From Lachnospiraceae bacterium (GTDB lineage: Bacteria > Bacillota > Clostridia > Lachnospirales > Lachnospiraceae), in contig SVEM01000012.1 in NCBI GenBank assembly GCA_015057375.1, forward strand, positions 1 through 47,168: a stretch of DNA of 47,168 nucleotides, read 5' to 3'. The notes below the pieces were generated by a model. It did no database searches. It saw only the letters and a list, made by a program, of their open reading frames with translations, and was not told the origin of the DNA. Shown piece after piece: positions 25,187-33,390 of the stretch (its first letter is position 1; each line of letters starts with the position of its first letter). A program made the translations under genes and the position numbers.

Positions 25187-27841
25187 ATGATTGAAAGACT
25201 CAACAAACAGGCAGAGTTTTTACTAGAAATAGATAAGCTTAAGAATATACAGAGACGTACATATCTTAGTGACGGAAAAAGAGTTGAAAATGATGCCGAG
25301 CATTCATGGCATCTTGCTATTATGAGTATGCTTTTATCGGAATATGCAGAAGAGGATATAGATGTTCTTCGCGTAATGTCGATGGTTCTCATACATGATC
25401 TTATTGAGATAGATGCCGGTGACACATATGCATATGATACTGCAGGAAATGCAGATAAAGAAGAAAGAGAGCTTAAGGCTGCAGACAGAATATTTAATAT
25501 TCTTCCTAAAGATCAGGCAGAACACATAAGAGCTTTATGGGATGAATTTGAAGCAAATGAAACACCGGAAGCACATTTTGCAAACATGCTTGACAGATTC
25601 CAACCGACAATGCTTAATGCAGCATCGGGTGGAATATCCTGGAGAGAGCATAATATAGGCGAATCGCAAATTGTAAAACGTAATGAGCTTTCAATGCTTG
25701 GCTCAAAAAGACTTTGGGATTACTGCCTTCATAAATATGTTAAACCTAATATTTATAAATATAACGTAAGATACGATTATGAAGAAATAGAGTATGAACG
25801 TTTCACACTTGCATATGAAAGAATAAACAGTATTTCGTATGACAATATGAACATTCCTGAAAAATATAAAGCATATTTTTGTGAGCTTGCAGATGTATTT
25901 AAAGCATATTATAAATGCATAACCTGGCTTCAGGAAAATTCATATATTTATGCCGCTCCGGTTTATAAGTGGTATAAGGAAATATCTCTTGAAGAATGGA
26001 AAGAAATAAATCACAGTGTAAACAGATTCAGATATGACAGTGCATACTATGAAACCTCTTATGCAAATCCGACAAAGGCTGTAGGAGAATTCGGTGAGAA
26101 CATCGGCAGTATGTTATGTGCGCTTGCTGCAAAAACATTTGATATCGGTTCGCTTTGTTTTGAAGCAAGATATTTTGAACTGACTATTCTGGCAGAGCTA
26201 TTTCTTGAAATATATAATATTTTTGAATGCAGTGAAGAAGATGAGCTTTCAGGTTCAATAAAGTCAGCCATCTATTATCATACTTATGATTACATGGATG
26301 AGACAACTGAGTACAGAATCAGAGACAGCATAACATGCCATAAGCCGTTTTTCACTCAGATTATTGACAACATCGATATAAATGATGAGAGAAGTCTGTA
26401 TCTTACAGGTGAAAATATTGGCTTCAATGAGACGAATTCATTTAAATATATAAACAGTTTAAGTGAAGAAGAGATTGACAAAATTGCGCATACATATACT
26501 GACGGATATATCAAGGGCTTTGAACTGGCAGGGATAGATTTGGCAGAGAAGGAAACTGTCCAGATAAGATATCCTGTAGGATTTGAACGTATTGTCAAGA
26601 AAGCGATGCAGATATTTGCAGAAAACGGACTTAAGTCTGTTATATTAAGACGCAGACAGGGCGTGCCTCAGTCAGGATGCATTGACTGTAATCCGCAATT
26701 TGCGTATGACCACAGATTTGATAAGGCTATATATTATAACAAGGCCATTATGGACAGACAGTTATCATCTCTGAAAAATGCATATGAGAAGTATAAAAAC
26801 GAAGCTGAGGTATATGCAGGTCCGGCGGTTATAGAATATTTTGGTGAAAAGGATTTTGAACCTGCAACAAAGAAAGAAGCACTTAAGCTTGATAAAGCAC
26901 AAAGAGACCTCTCATCAGAATACGATATACTTTCGGCAAACCTTGTTAATGAATATATCGACCACGAAAAGTACAGTTTTACTATTATTGCATTTCCGCT
27001 TCCTGAAATCGGAGATGATTATGAAAAGATATTTACTGATACAATTCAGATAAATACACTTGATACGACAATGTATCATAATGTCCAGCAGGCGATAATA
27101 GATGTACTTGATGATTGTGAATATGTTCATATAAAAGGCAGTGACGGTAATAAAACTGATTTAAAAATTTCGCTTTGTGAGCTTTTTGATAAAGAAAAAC
27201 AGACGAGATTCCACAACTGCCTCGCAGATGTAAACATTCCGGTGGGTGAAGTTTATACAAGCCCTAAGCTTACCGGCACTGAAGGAATATTAAATGTCAG
27301 TGAAGTATATATAAACGGTCTTGTATATAAGAATCTCATGATAAGATTCGAAGACGGTATGACAAAGGAGTATTCCTGCAGTAACTATGACAATGAAGAA
27401 GATAATCATGCTTACGTACAGGATAATCTTATAAAACATGAATCACTTCCTATGGGAGAGTTTGCAATAGGAACCAATACGGCTGCATTTGCAATGGGAA
27501 TAAAGTATAATATATCAGATAAACTTCCTATACTCATAGCGGAAAAAACGGGACCACATATTGCTATCGGAGATACCTGTTTTATGATGAGTGAGGACAT
27601 ACCGACATATAATCCTGACGGTAAAGAGATGATTGCCAGAGAAAATGAAGTGTCAAAGGCAAGGTACGAAAATCCTAAGGAAGCATATTTTGGATGTCAT
27701 ACAGACATTACAATACCATATAACGAGATTAGATGTCTCAGTGCCGTATATGAAGACGGAAGAGAAGTACAGATAATTAAAGATGGTTTATTTGTTCTTG
27801 AGGGAACAACAGAGCTTAATACCCATCTGAAAAATATATAA
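25187..27841 (+). CDS. HD-domain hydrolase fused to M29-type aminopeptidase
   Basis: This is 884 residues, ATG at 25187 after TAGGAGA, with no stop or frameshift. Residues about 1-195 are an HD domain of the YfbR/HDDC2 5'-deoxynucleotidase type: His39 in 'NDAEHSWHLAIMS', His70-Asp71 and Asp76/Asp79 in 'LIHDLIEIDAGDTY', plus 'DRFQPTMLN'. From about 205 a helical segment leads into an M29 (AmpS/PepS-like) metallo-aminopeptidase fold. Expected metal ligands are Glu688 ('PVGEVYTSP'), Glu758 ('MGEFAIGTN'), His791 ('GPHIAIG') and His838-Thr-Asp840 ('CHTDITIP'). The conserved Tyr seven residues after the first His is a Cys here. The two halves would hydrolyse nucleotides and N-terminal peptides respectively, and their joint role is unknown. 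purE follows by 24 nt. Confidence 0.8.
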   Translation: MIERLNKQAEFLLEIDKLKNIQRRTYLSDGKRVENDAEHSWHLAIMSMLLSEYAEEDIDVLRVMSMVLIHDLIEIDAGDTYAYDTAGNADKEERELKAADRIFNILPKDQAEHIRALWDEFEANETPEAHFANMLDRFQPTMLNAASGGISWREHNIGESQIVKRNELSMLGSKRLWDYCLHKYVKPNIYKYNVRYDYEEIEYERFTLAYERINSISYDNMNIPEKYKAYFCELADVFKAYYKCITWLQENSYIYAAPVYKWYKEISLEEWKEINHSVNRFRYDSAYYETSYANPTKAVGEFGENIGSMLCALAAKTFDIGSLCFEARYFELTILAELFLEIYNIFECSEEDELSGSIKSAIYYHTYDYMDETTEYRIRDSITCHKPFFTQIIDNIDINDERSLYLTGENIGFNETNSFKYINSLSEEEIDKIAHTYTDGYIKGFELAGIDLAEKETVQIRYPVGFERIVKKAMQIFAENGLKSVILRRRQGVPQSGCIDCNPQFAYDHRFDKAIYYNKAIMDRQLSSLKNAYEKYKNEAEVYAGPAVIEYFGEKDFEPATKKEALKLDKAQRDLSSEYDILSANLVNEYIDHEKYSFTIIAFPLPEIGDDYEKIFTDTIQINTLDTTMYHNVQQAIIDVLDDCEYVHIKGSDGNKTDLKISLCELFDKEKQTRFHNCLADVNIPVGEVYTSPKLTGTEGILNVSEVYINGLVYKNLMIRFEDGMTKEYSCSNYDNEEDNHAYVQDNLIKHESLPMGEFAIGTNTAAFAMGIKYNISDKLPILIAEKTGPHIAIGDTCFMMSEDIPTYNPDGKEMIARENEVSKARYENPKEAYFGCHTDITIPYNEIRCLSAVYEDGREVQIIKDGLFVLEGTTELNTHLKNI

Positions 27842-27865
27842 TCATTTCAAAGGAGAATAAATAAA

Positions 27866-28378
27866 ATGGCAAAAGTAAGTATTGTTATGGGCAGCGATTC
27901 TGATCTTAAAATAATGAGTCAGGCTGCAAGCGTTCTTGATGATTTTGGAATTGAATATGAGATGAAGATCATTTCAGCACACAGAATGCCGGAAATTTTT
28001 GTGGATTATGCTAAAGGAGCAATGGACAGAGGTGTATCTGTAATTATCGCAGGTGCCGGTGGAGCTGCACACCTTCCGGGTATGTGCGCAGCCCTGTTTG
28101 ACCTTCCTGTAATCGGTGTACCTATACATACATCAACTCTTTCAGGTGTTGATTCATTATATTCAATCGTTCAGATGCCTTCAGGTATTCCTGTAGCAAC
28201 CGTTGCAATTAACGGTGCTAAGAATGCAGGAATTCTTGCAGCAAAGATGATAGCGATGTCAGATGAATCCCTTCTTGCTAAGCTTAAAGATTTTAAGGAA
28301 GACATGAAGGATGCTGTATCAGCTAAGTCTGATAAGCTTGAAAGTATAGGTTACAAACAGTATCTTAGCGAGATGTAA
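27866..28378 (+). CDS. purE: N5-carboxyaminoimidazole ribonucleotide mutase PurE
   Basis: This is 170 residues with ATG at 27866 after AAAGGAG. PurE converts N5-CAIR to CAIR in purine biosynthesis. Diagnostic residues: 'MGSDSDLKIM' (substrate phosphate and carboxylate binding), 'ISAHRMPE' with the catalytic His, and 'IAGAGGAAHLPGMCAAL'. No purK or other pur genes are adjacent in the window. Its 3' end overlaps the convergent D,D-carboxypeptidase gene by 28 nt, and its terminator lies inside that gene. Confidence 0.97.
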   Translation: MAKVSIVMGSDSDLKIMSQAASVLDDFGIEYEMKIISAHRMPEIFVDYAKGAMDRGVSVIIAGAGGAAHLPGMCAALFDLPVIGVPIHTSTLSGVDSLYSIVQMPSGIPVATVAINGAKNAGILAAKMIAMSDESLLAKLKDFKEDMKDAVSAKSDKLESIGYKQYLSEM

Positions 28379-29574
28379 TTTGAAATTAACTTTTTATAAT
28401 AATCCGGAAAGGTTGCAGCTTCTGCAGCCTTTTCTGCTATTAAATTTACGCTTCCTATTTCTTTTCCGTTATATGAATATGTTATTTTTCCAACGGTATC
28501 ACCTTCTTTAATCGGAGCCTGTACGGTGTCGTTTACGGATATGTTTTTTTCTATAAGCGATGTGTCCTCGCCATCGGTAAATATATGTACAAATTCGTTT
28601 TCCGGACGGCATGTGATTTCATTTATCAGACTTCCTCTAACTTTTACGGGTTCTGAAGCAAAGTCACTGTGGTTATCTTTATAGGATGAGCATCTTGAAA
28701 AACCATAGTCTAAAAGGCGTGCAGCTTCTGCAAATCTTGTCTTATGATCCGGAGCGGCAAGTATGACGGAAATAATATTTATATTATCTCTTTTTGCCGT
28801 GGCAGACAGGCAATATTTTGCTTTGCTTGTAGATCCTGTTTTCAGACCTGTTATTCCGTTATAAGAACGAATAAGCTTATTTGTATTAGTAAGGCCAAAT
28901 TCACTTTCCACACCCTTAGAATTTTTATGTATAAATGAATCCATCCATACAGTTGAATAATCAGATATTTCAGGATGATTTACAACAAGTTCCCTTGACA
29001 TAAGTGCTATATCGTATGCGCTTGAATAATGTCCTGAAGTTATGTCATCATCAAGTCCGTTACAGTTTATGAAATGTGTATGATTCATACCAAGACTTTT
29101 TGCCTTATTGTTCATTTTTTCAACAAATGCTGCTTCGGAGCCGCTAATATGTTCAGCCATTGCAACAGCAGCATCGTTTGCACTGGATATAGATATACAT
29201 TTTATCATGGTATCTACCGTCTGCGTTTCGCCGGGTTCAAGAAATACCTGAGAACCTCCCATGGATGCAGCGTATTCACTGACTGACACGGAATCATTCA
29301 GACTGATTTTTCCACTTTTTAATTCCTCAAATATTAGTAAAAGAGTCATGACTTTTGTTACACTTGCGAGCATTAGTTCTTCATCTTTATTTTTTTCAAA
29401 CAGTATTTCGCCGGTGCTTCCTTCTATAACAACGGCGGCTTTTGAGTTTATATCATTTTCGCTCATAATACTGTAATCTTTTGCAGAGACATATGTACAC
29501 ATTCCATATACACTGCTCATTGTTATGCTGATCGTGAGAAAAAAAGATAGCATATATCTTATTAACCTTTTCAT
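28351..29574 (-). CDS. D-alanyl-D-alanine carboxypeptidase (PBP5/DacF family)
   Basis: This is 407 residues on the minus strand with AAAGGAG upstream of the ATG at 29574. The exported penicillin-binding protein trims the terminal D-Ala from peptidoglycan stem peptides. A signal peptide covers about 1-31. The three active-site motifs are present: Ser71-x-x-Lys74 in 'LASVTKVMT', Ser131-Ala-Asn133 in 'ISSANDAA', and 'GLKTGSTSKA'. A PBP5 C-terminal beta domain follows (about 300-390). The C-terminal tail is short and has no clear amphipathic anchor, so membrane attachment is uncertain. It is transcribed divergently from spoIVA, which suggests a role in the spore-forming programme (DacF-like), but that is inference. 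Confidence 0.92.
   Translation of the reverse strand: MKRLIRYMLSFFLTISITMSSVYGMCTYVSAKDYSIMSENDINSKAAVVIEGSTGEILFEKNKDEELMLASVTKVMTLLLIFEELKSGKISLNDSVSVSEYAASMGGSQVFLEPGETQTVDTMIKCISISSANDAAVAMAEHISGSEAAFVEKMNNKAKSLGMNHTHFINCNGLDDDITSGHYSSAYDIALMSRELVVNHPEISDYSTVWMDSFIHKNSKGVESEFGLTNTNKLIRSYNGITGLKTGSTSKAKYCLSATAKRDNINIISVILAAPDHKTRFAEAARLLDYGFSRCSSYKDNHSDFASEPVKVRGSLINEITCRPENEFVHIFTDGEDTSLIEKNISVNDTVQAPIKEGDTVGKITYSYNGKEIGSVNLIAEKAAEAATFPDYYKKLISNYISLRYCL
28408..28434 (+). terminator. Intrinsic terminator of purE, inside the 3' end of the convergent gene
   Basis: An 11-bp stem (28408-28418 with 28422-28432, one G-U pair) with a CTT loop is followed by TTTT. On the minus strand the same bases encode the 'AEKAAEAATF' segment of the carboxypeptidase, so the sequence serves two purposes. 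Confidence 0.75.
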
Positions 29575-29707
29575 TTTCTGCTCCTTTTATTATTCATATT
29601 ATATATTAGTCTGCGAAAACTTTTTTATGATAAGAATATCTGAAATTTTGTAGCATATATTTATTCATAAGAGCCTGCATGGCTAAATAATGAAGGGAGT
29701 ACGGTTT

Positions 29708-31183
29708 ATGGAAAATTATGATGTTTATAATGATATCAGGGTAAGAACGGGCGGAGACATATATATTGGGGTTGTAGGACCTGTACGAAGTGGTAAATCA
29801 ACATTTATCAAAAGATTTATGGAGCTTGTAGTTATACCGGGAATAGAAAATGAAAATGAAAGAATGCAGATGGTTGACGAACTACCGCAGTCTGCTTCGG
29901 GAAAGACTATTATGACAACGGAGCCTAAGTTCATTCCGAAAAAGGCGGCACTTGTTGATTTGTCGGAGGAATGTTATGTAAATGTCAGACTTATAGACTG
30001 TGTTGGTTTTATGACACCGGGAGCACAGGGTCATATTGAAAATGAGCATGAGAGAATCGTGATGACGCCTTGGTTTGACGAAGGACTTCCTTTTTCGCAG
30101 GCCGCAGAGATTGGCACAAGAAAGGTTATAACAGATCATTCTACAATTGGTATAGTTATTACTACTGACGGAAGTGTCGGAGAGCTTTCCAGAGAAGCTT
30201 ATATAGAGCCGGAAAACAGAACTATTGCTGAATTAAAGGCAATCGGCAAGCCGTTTATAGTTGTACTTAATACTAACAAACCTTACAGTGCTGAGGCTAG
30301 GAAAATTGCAAAGGATATATCTGAAACAAATAATGTTACATGTATTCCGGTAAACTGTGACCAGCTTAAGAGAGAAGATATTAATAACATACTTCATAAA
30401 ATACTTCTTGAATTTCCGGTAAATAAAGTGGATTTTTATATGCCGAAATGGGTTGAAATGCTTGATAATTCCCATCCTTTAAAAAAGAATGTCATAGAAA
30501 ATGTTAAAAAAATATTTGATGAAATAAATGTCCTTAATGATATGCAGGATAAGGAATATGTATATGAGAGTGATTACATAACAGGATTTGATACCGTAAG
30601 ATATAGTCCTGAAAACGGAACGGTTGCAGTAAATATAAAATTTGATGACAGTTATTATTATAGCATTCTCAGCGATCTTACGGGAATAGAGATAGATAAC
30701 GAATATTGTCTTATAAGTACGTTAAAGGAGCTTGCTTCAAAAAGAGACAGTCTTATATCTATAGGAAATGCTTATGATATGGTTAAATCATGCGGTTACG
30801 GAGTGGTAGAGCCGGCAATAAGTGATGTGTGTATAGAAGAACCGGAAATTATAAAACATGGCAGTAAATACGGAGTGAAAATAAAAGCAATTTCATCATC
30901 GATTCATCTTATAGCGGCAGATATTGAGACAGAGATAGCACCTATAGTCGGAACAAAGGAGCAGGCCGAAGATCTTATAAAATATATAAATGTAAATGAT
31001 GCGTCTAATTCAGATGGAATGCTTGATACAAATATATTTGGAAAAACTATAAGACAGCTTGTGGAGGAGGGTATACATACAAAGATAGGAAGATTATCAG
31101 AAGATTCCAAAGAAAAGCTTAAAGATACGATACAAAAAGTTGTAAATGACAGTAATGGTGGACTGGTTTGTATAATCATTTAG
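29708..31183 (+). CDS. spoIVA: Stage IV sporulation protein A (spore coat morphogenetic ATPase)
   Basis: This is 491 residues from ATG 29708, 8 nt after AAGGGAG; the start matches the family's length and N-terminus. SpoIVA polymerises with ATP hydrolysis on the forespore outer membrane and anchors the coat. 'MENYDVYNDIRVRTGGDIYIG' is the typical opening. The Walker A motif GPVRSGKS is at 24-31, followed by 'QSASGKTIMTTEPKFIP' and 'LIDCVGFMTPGAQGH'. It ends in the conserved 'NDSNGGLVCIII'. Presence of this gene indicates an endospore-forming lineage. In Bacillus it is under sigma-E. A sigma-E site is possible in the 29640-29690 gap but not clear. Confidence 0.96.
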   Translation: MENYDVYNDIRVRTGGDIYIGVVGPVRSGKSTFIKRFMELVVIPGIENENERMQMVDELPQSASGKTIMTTEPKFIPKKAALVDLSEECYVNVRLIDCVGFMTPGAQGHIENEHERIVMTPWFDEGLPFSQAAEIGTRKVITDHSTIGIVITTDGSVGELSREAYIEPENRTIAELKAIGKPFIVVLNTNKPYSAEARKIAKDISETNNVTCIPVNCDQLKREDINNILHKILLEFPVNKVDFYMPKWVEMLDNSHPLKKNVIENVKKIFDEINVLNDMQDKEYVYESDYITGFDTVRYSPENGTVAVNIKFDDSYYYSILSDLTGIEIDNEYCLISTLKELASKRDSLISIGNAYDMVKSCGYGVVEPAISDVCIEEPEIIKHGSKYGVKIKAISSSIHLIAADIETEIAPIVGTKEQAEDLIKYINVNDASNSDGMLDTNIFGKTIRQLVEEGIHTKIGRLSEDSKEKLKDTIQKVVNDSNGGLVCIII

Positions 31184-31191
31184 TAACTTTT

Positions 31192-31208
31192 TGTAACATT
31201 TTTGTAAT
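31192..31208 (+). promoter_or_regulatory. WalR-type direct-repeat box upstream of the NlpC/P60 gene promoter
   Basis: TGTAAC (31192-31197), 5 nt, TGTAAT (31203-31208) fits the WalR (YycF) consensus TGTWAH-N5-TGTWAH exactly. It ends 7 nt before the -35 hexamer, a position suited to activation. A third, imperfect half site (AGTAAC, 31182-31187) lies just upstream. Confidence 0.55.
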
Positions 31209-31215
31209 TATTATG

Positions 31216-31244
31216 TTGACAAAGCGTATTTGGATTGTTATACT
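31216..31244 (+). promoter_or_regulatory. Consensus sigma-A promoter of the NlpC/P60 gene
   Basis: TTGACA (31216-31221), 17-nt spacer, TATACT (31239-31244). Transcription would start near 31251, about 50 nt before the gene. Confidence 0.85.
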
Positions 31245-31255
31245 TTGATTGTGTT

Positions 31256-31272
31256 TGTAATAATTTTGTAAC
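31256..31272 (+). promoter_or_regulatory. Second WalR-type box, just downstream of the predicted transcription start
   Basis: TGTAAT (31256-31261), 5 nt, TGTAAC (31267-31272) again matches TGTWAH-N5-TGTWAH exactly. It lies about +5 to +21, a position that could allow repression or be part of a looped pair with the upstream box. Confidence 0.5.
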
Positions 31273-31302
31273 AATTTAGATGTTATTGCTTTGGAGGCAA
31301 GG

Positions 31303-32559
31303 ATGAGATTTTTAGACAGATTTGGTTTTATTCATAATAAAAGATTTATTGCTGCAGGACTTGCAGCTGTGATTATTCTTTCATGCAGTATTCCTAATGT
31401 TAAGGCAAGTATGGTAACCACTGAAAAGCCGCTGGCAGGTATTAATGTTGCTCTTGAAGAGTTTATAGTTGCAGAGGTTGAGCAGGGAATGATGCATGCT
31501 TTGACTGATACTACACAAGGAGAACAAAATCCGCATTTTGCAGGTGGTGTTCAGGTTGTTACGAATACTGCAGAACAGAATGATGAACTTAAGGAAGAGA
31601 AAGAGGAGCATATTAAGCTTAATCTTAACTATGACAGACTTGGAATTGCCAAGGTTGACACATATCTTAATGTAAGAAAGAAGCCTAATACCGGAGCTAA
31701 GGTTGTAGGAAAGCTTACAAAGAATGCAGGATGTCATATATATAAAGTTAAGAAGGGTTGGGCTAAGATTGTATCCGGTAAGGTTAACGGATATGTTAAG
31801 GCATCATACCTTGTAAAGGATGCAAAAGCAGAAGAGCTTGCATATGATGTGGGTAAGAAAGTTATAACAGTTAAGGAAAGTGGTCTCAGAGTAAGAGCAC
31901 TTCCATCTACAGAGTCATCTATATACAGTGTACTCGGATTGGATGAAGACTTTGAAGTTTACAGAGAGAATCTTAATGCTGAGTGGCTTGAGAAGTTTAT
32001 TAATAAGTATGTTAAGAAAAAAGAAGTAAAGTCAGTTAATTATGATGCTATGGTTGCAGATCTTTCTAACTGGGTATGTATATCAGTGGATAACGACTAT
32101 GCATTTGTATCAAAACAGTATGTTGAGATTTCATATAAACTTAAGAGAGCTGTTAAGATCGGCCAGCTTTCTACTGACGGTTCGAACGGAGTTTCATCAA
32201 TTCGTGCTTCTATAGTAGAATACGCTAAGCAGTTCCTTGGTAACAGATATGTTTATGGTGGGACAAGCCTTACTAACGGAACAGACTGTTCAGGATTTAC
32301 AATGAGCGTATTTGCTCATTACGGATATGGCCTCCCTAGAACATCAGGAAGCCAGTGTTCAGCTACAAGATCTATTAGCAGTTCGGAAGTCAAACCGGGA
32401 GATTTGTTCTTCTACGGAAGCGGCGGACGTATTAACCACGTTGCACTTTATATCGGTAGCGGCATGATTATACATGCAAGTAATCCAAGTTCAGGTATTA
32501 AGATTTCTAATGCATATTATCGTCAGCCTGTTAAGATTGGACGTATAATTAACGATTGA
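31303..32559 (+). CDS. Secreted SH3b-NlpC/P60 peptidoglycan endopeptidase
   Basis: This is 418 residues from ATG 31303, 5 nt after GGAGG; an in-frame TTG at 31291 overlaps that site and is rejected. A signal peptide (about 1-36) is followed by a charged linker, SH3b domain 1 (about 112-170, 'YLNVRKKPNTGAKVVGKL'), SH3b domain 2 (about 188-285, 'SGLRVRALPSTESSIYSVL') and an NlpC/P60 cysteine peptidase domain (about 300-418). The catalytic set is Cys329 in 'TDCSGFTMSVF', His379 in 'INHVALYIG' and polar His391. It should cut D-Glu-diaminoacid bonds in peptidoglycan stem peptides during wall growth. The WalR-type boxes at its promoter fit such a wall-growth role. Confidence 0.93.
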   Translation: MRFLDRFGFIHNKRFIAAGLAAVIILSCSIPNVKASMVTTEKPLAGINVALEEFIVAEVEQGMMHALTDTTQGEQNPHFAGGVQVVTNTAEQNDELKEEKEEHIKLNLNYDRLGIAKVDTYLNVRKKPNTGAKVVGKLTKNAGCHIYKVKKGWAKIVSGKVNGYVKASYLVKDAKAEELAYDVGKKVITVKESGLRVRALPSTESSIYSVLGLDEDFEVYRENLNAEWLEKFINKYVKKKEVKSVNYDAMVADLSNWVCISVDNDYAFVSKQYVEISYKLKRAVKIGQLSTDGSNGVSSIRASIVEYAKQFLGNRYVYGGTSLTNGTDCSGFTMSVFAHYGYGLPRTSGSQCSATRSISSSEVKPGDLFFYGSGGRINHVALYIGSGMIIHASNPSSGIKISNAYYRQPVKIGRIIND

Positions 32560-32609
32560 TGATATTACAAAAGACATATATTTTTATAGCTGTTTATGAT
32601 TAAATTACT

Positions 32610-32654
32610 AAGAAAGCTGTCCTATAGTATTACAGTAGGAAAGCTTTCTTTTTA
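32610..32654 (+). terminator. Intrinsic terminator of the NlpC/P60 gene
   Basis: Stem AAGAAAGCT (32610-32618) pairs with 32642-32650, and TCCTA (32620-32624) with 32636-32640 across a single G/A mismatch. A T-run follows. Confidence 0.85.
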
Positions 32655-32726
32655 TGTTGTAAATGAATAACGTATTAAATATATGTCAACAATAAGAATA
32701 CTAATATTTTTGATGAGGTGAATCTC

Positions 32727-33365
32727 ATGGATAGAAATAGAAGTGTTATTATTGGAATATGCGGTGCAGTTATAAGTCTTATTGTTGTATTTACCATTTT
32801 AATTAATTTGCCTGATAAGCCGCGTGAGAGCGAGCTTGATAAAGCTATAAAAGAAAGAATTACGCCTACTGTCATACCTGAAAGCCGTTCAGAAAATGAA
32901 AAAGTTTTGCAGACTCTTAATGGTAATACAAAATATTTTCTGCAAACATATTATGTAAATGCAAATGATCATGAAAATTTATCCGAAACAGAATATATTA
33001 TTCCTTCGAGGTTCGTTACCTACACCAGGGACGAACTTCAGGATTATATTGACGGATATATGGAAAATATGCCGCTTTCAGAATACCTTGATGGTCTTAT
33101 TGATTATGAGATAATTGATTTTTCAAAAAACAAGTTGGTTCTTCGTAAAACATATGCTTCTGACTGGAATAAAGAGAATGAGTATTATTTATGTGACGAA
33201 GACGGTGAAGTTGTGGTATACTATAATGATAAAAAAACTGTATATGAATATACAGGTATGAAAACAAATGATTTGTCTGATGAAGACAGAATTAAGATAA
33301 AGATTGGTTACTATGTTTCTGATGAAGAGGAGCTTTATTCTCTTTTGGAGAGCTTTTCCAGTTGA
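32727..33365 (+). CDS. Membrane-anchored protein with BofC C-terminal-like domain
   Basis: This is 212 residues from ATG 32727, 6 nt after GAGGTG; the GTG at 32718 lies inside that site. One N-terminal transmembrane helix (about 7-29) is followed by an extracytoplasmic region. The pattern 'TRDELQDYIDGYMENMPLSEYLDGLIDYEIIDFSKNKLVLRKTY' and the end 'YYVSDEEELYSLLESFSS' are common in an uncharacterised Lachnospiraceae family. They resemble the C-terminal domain of BofC, the forespore protein that restrains sigma-K checkpoint signalling. A BofC-like role is plausible next to spoIVA but is an inference; the N-terminal BofC domain is not obvious. A weak promoter pair (TTGTAA 32657, TATATG 32680) lies upstream. 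Confidence 0.55.
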   Translation: MDRNRSVIIGICGAVISLIVVFTILINLPDKPRESELDKAIKERITPTVIPESRSENEKVLQTLNGNTKYFLQTYYVNANDHENLSETEYIIPSRFVTYTRDELQDYIDGYMENMPLSEYLDGLIDYEIIDFSKNKLVLRKTYASDWNKENEYYLCDEDGEVVVYYNDKKTVYEYTGMKTNDLSDEDRIKIKIGYYVSDEEELYSLLESFSS

Positions 33366-33390
33366 TAAAGCCAGATGGTGGAGGATTATT

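Noticed and set aside
29640-29690. Possible sigma-E promoter before spoIVA (GCATATATT and CATGGCTA)
   Set aside because: The spacing is about 16-17 nt, longer than the usual sigma-E gap, and the -10 fits poorly. I do not claim it although sigma-E control is expected from Bacillus.
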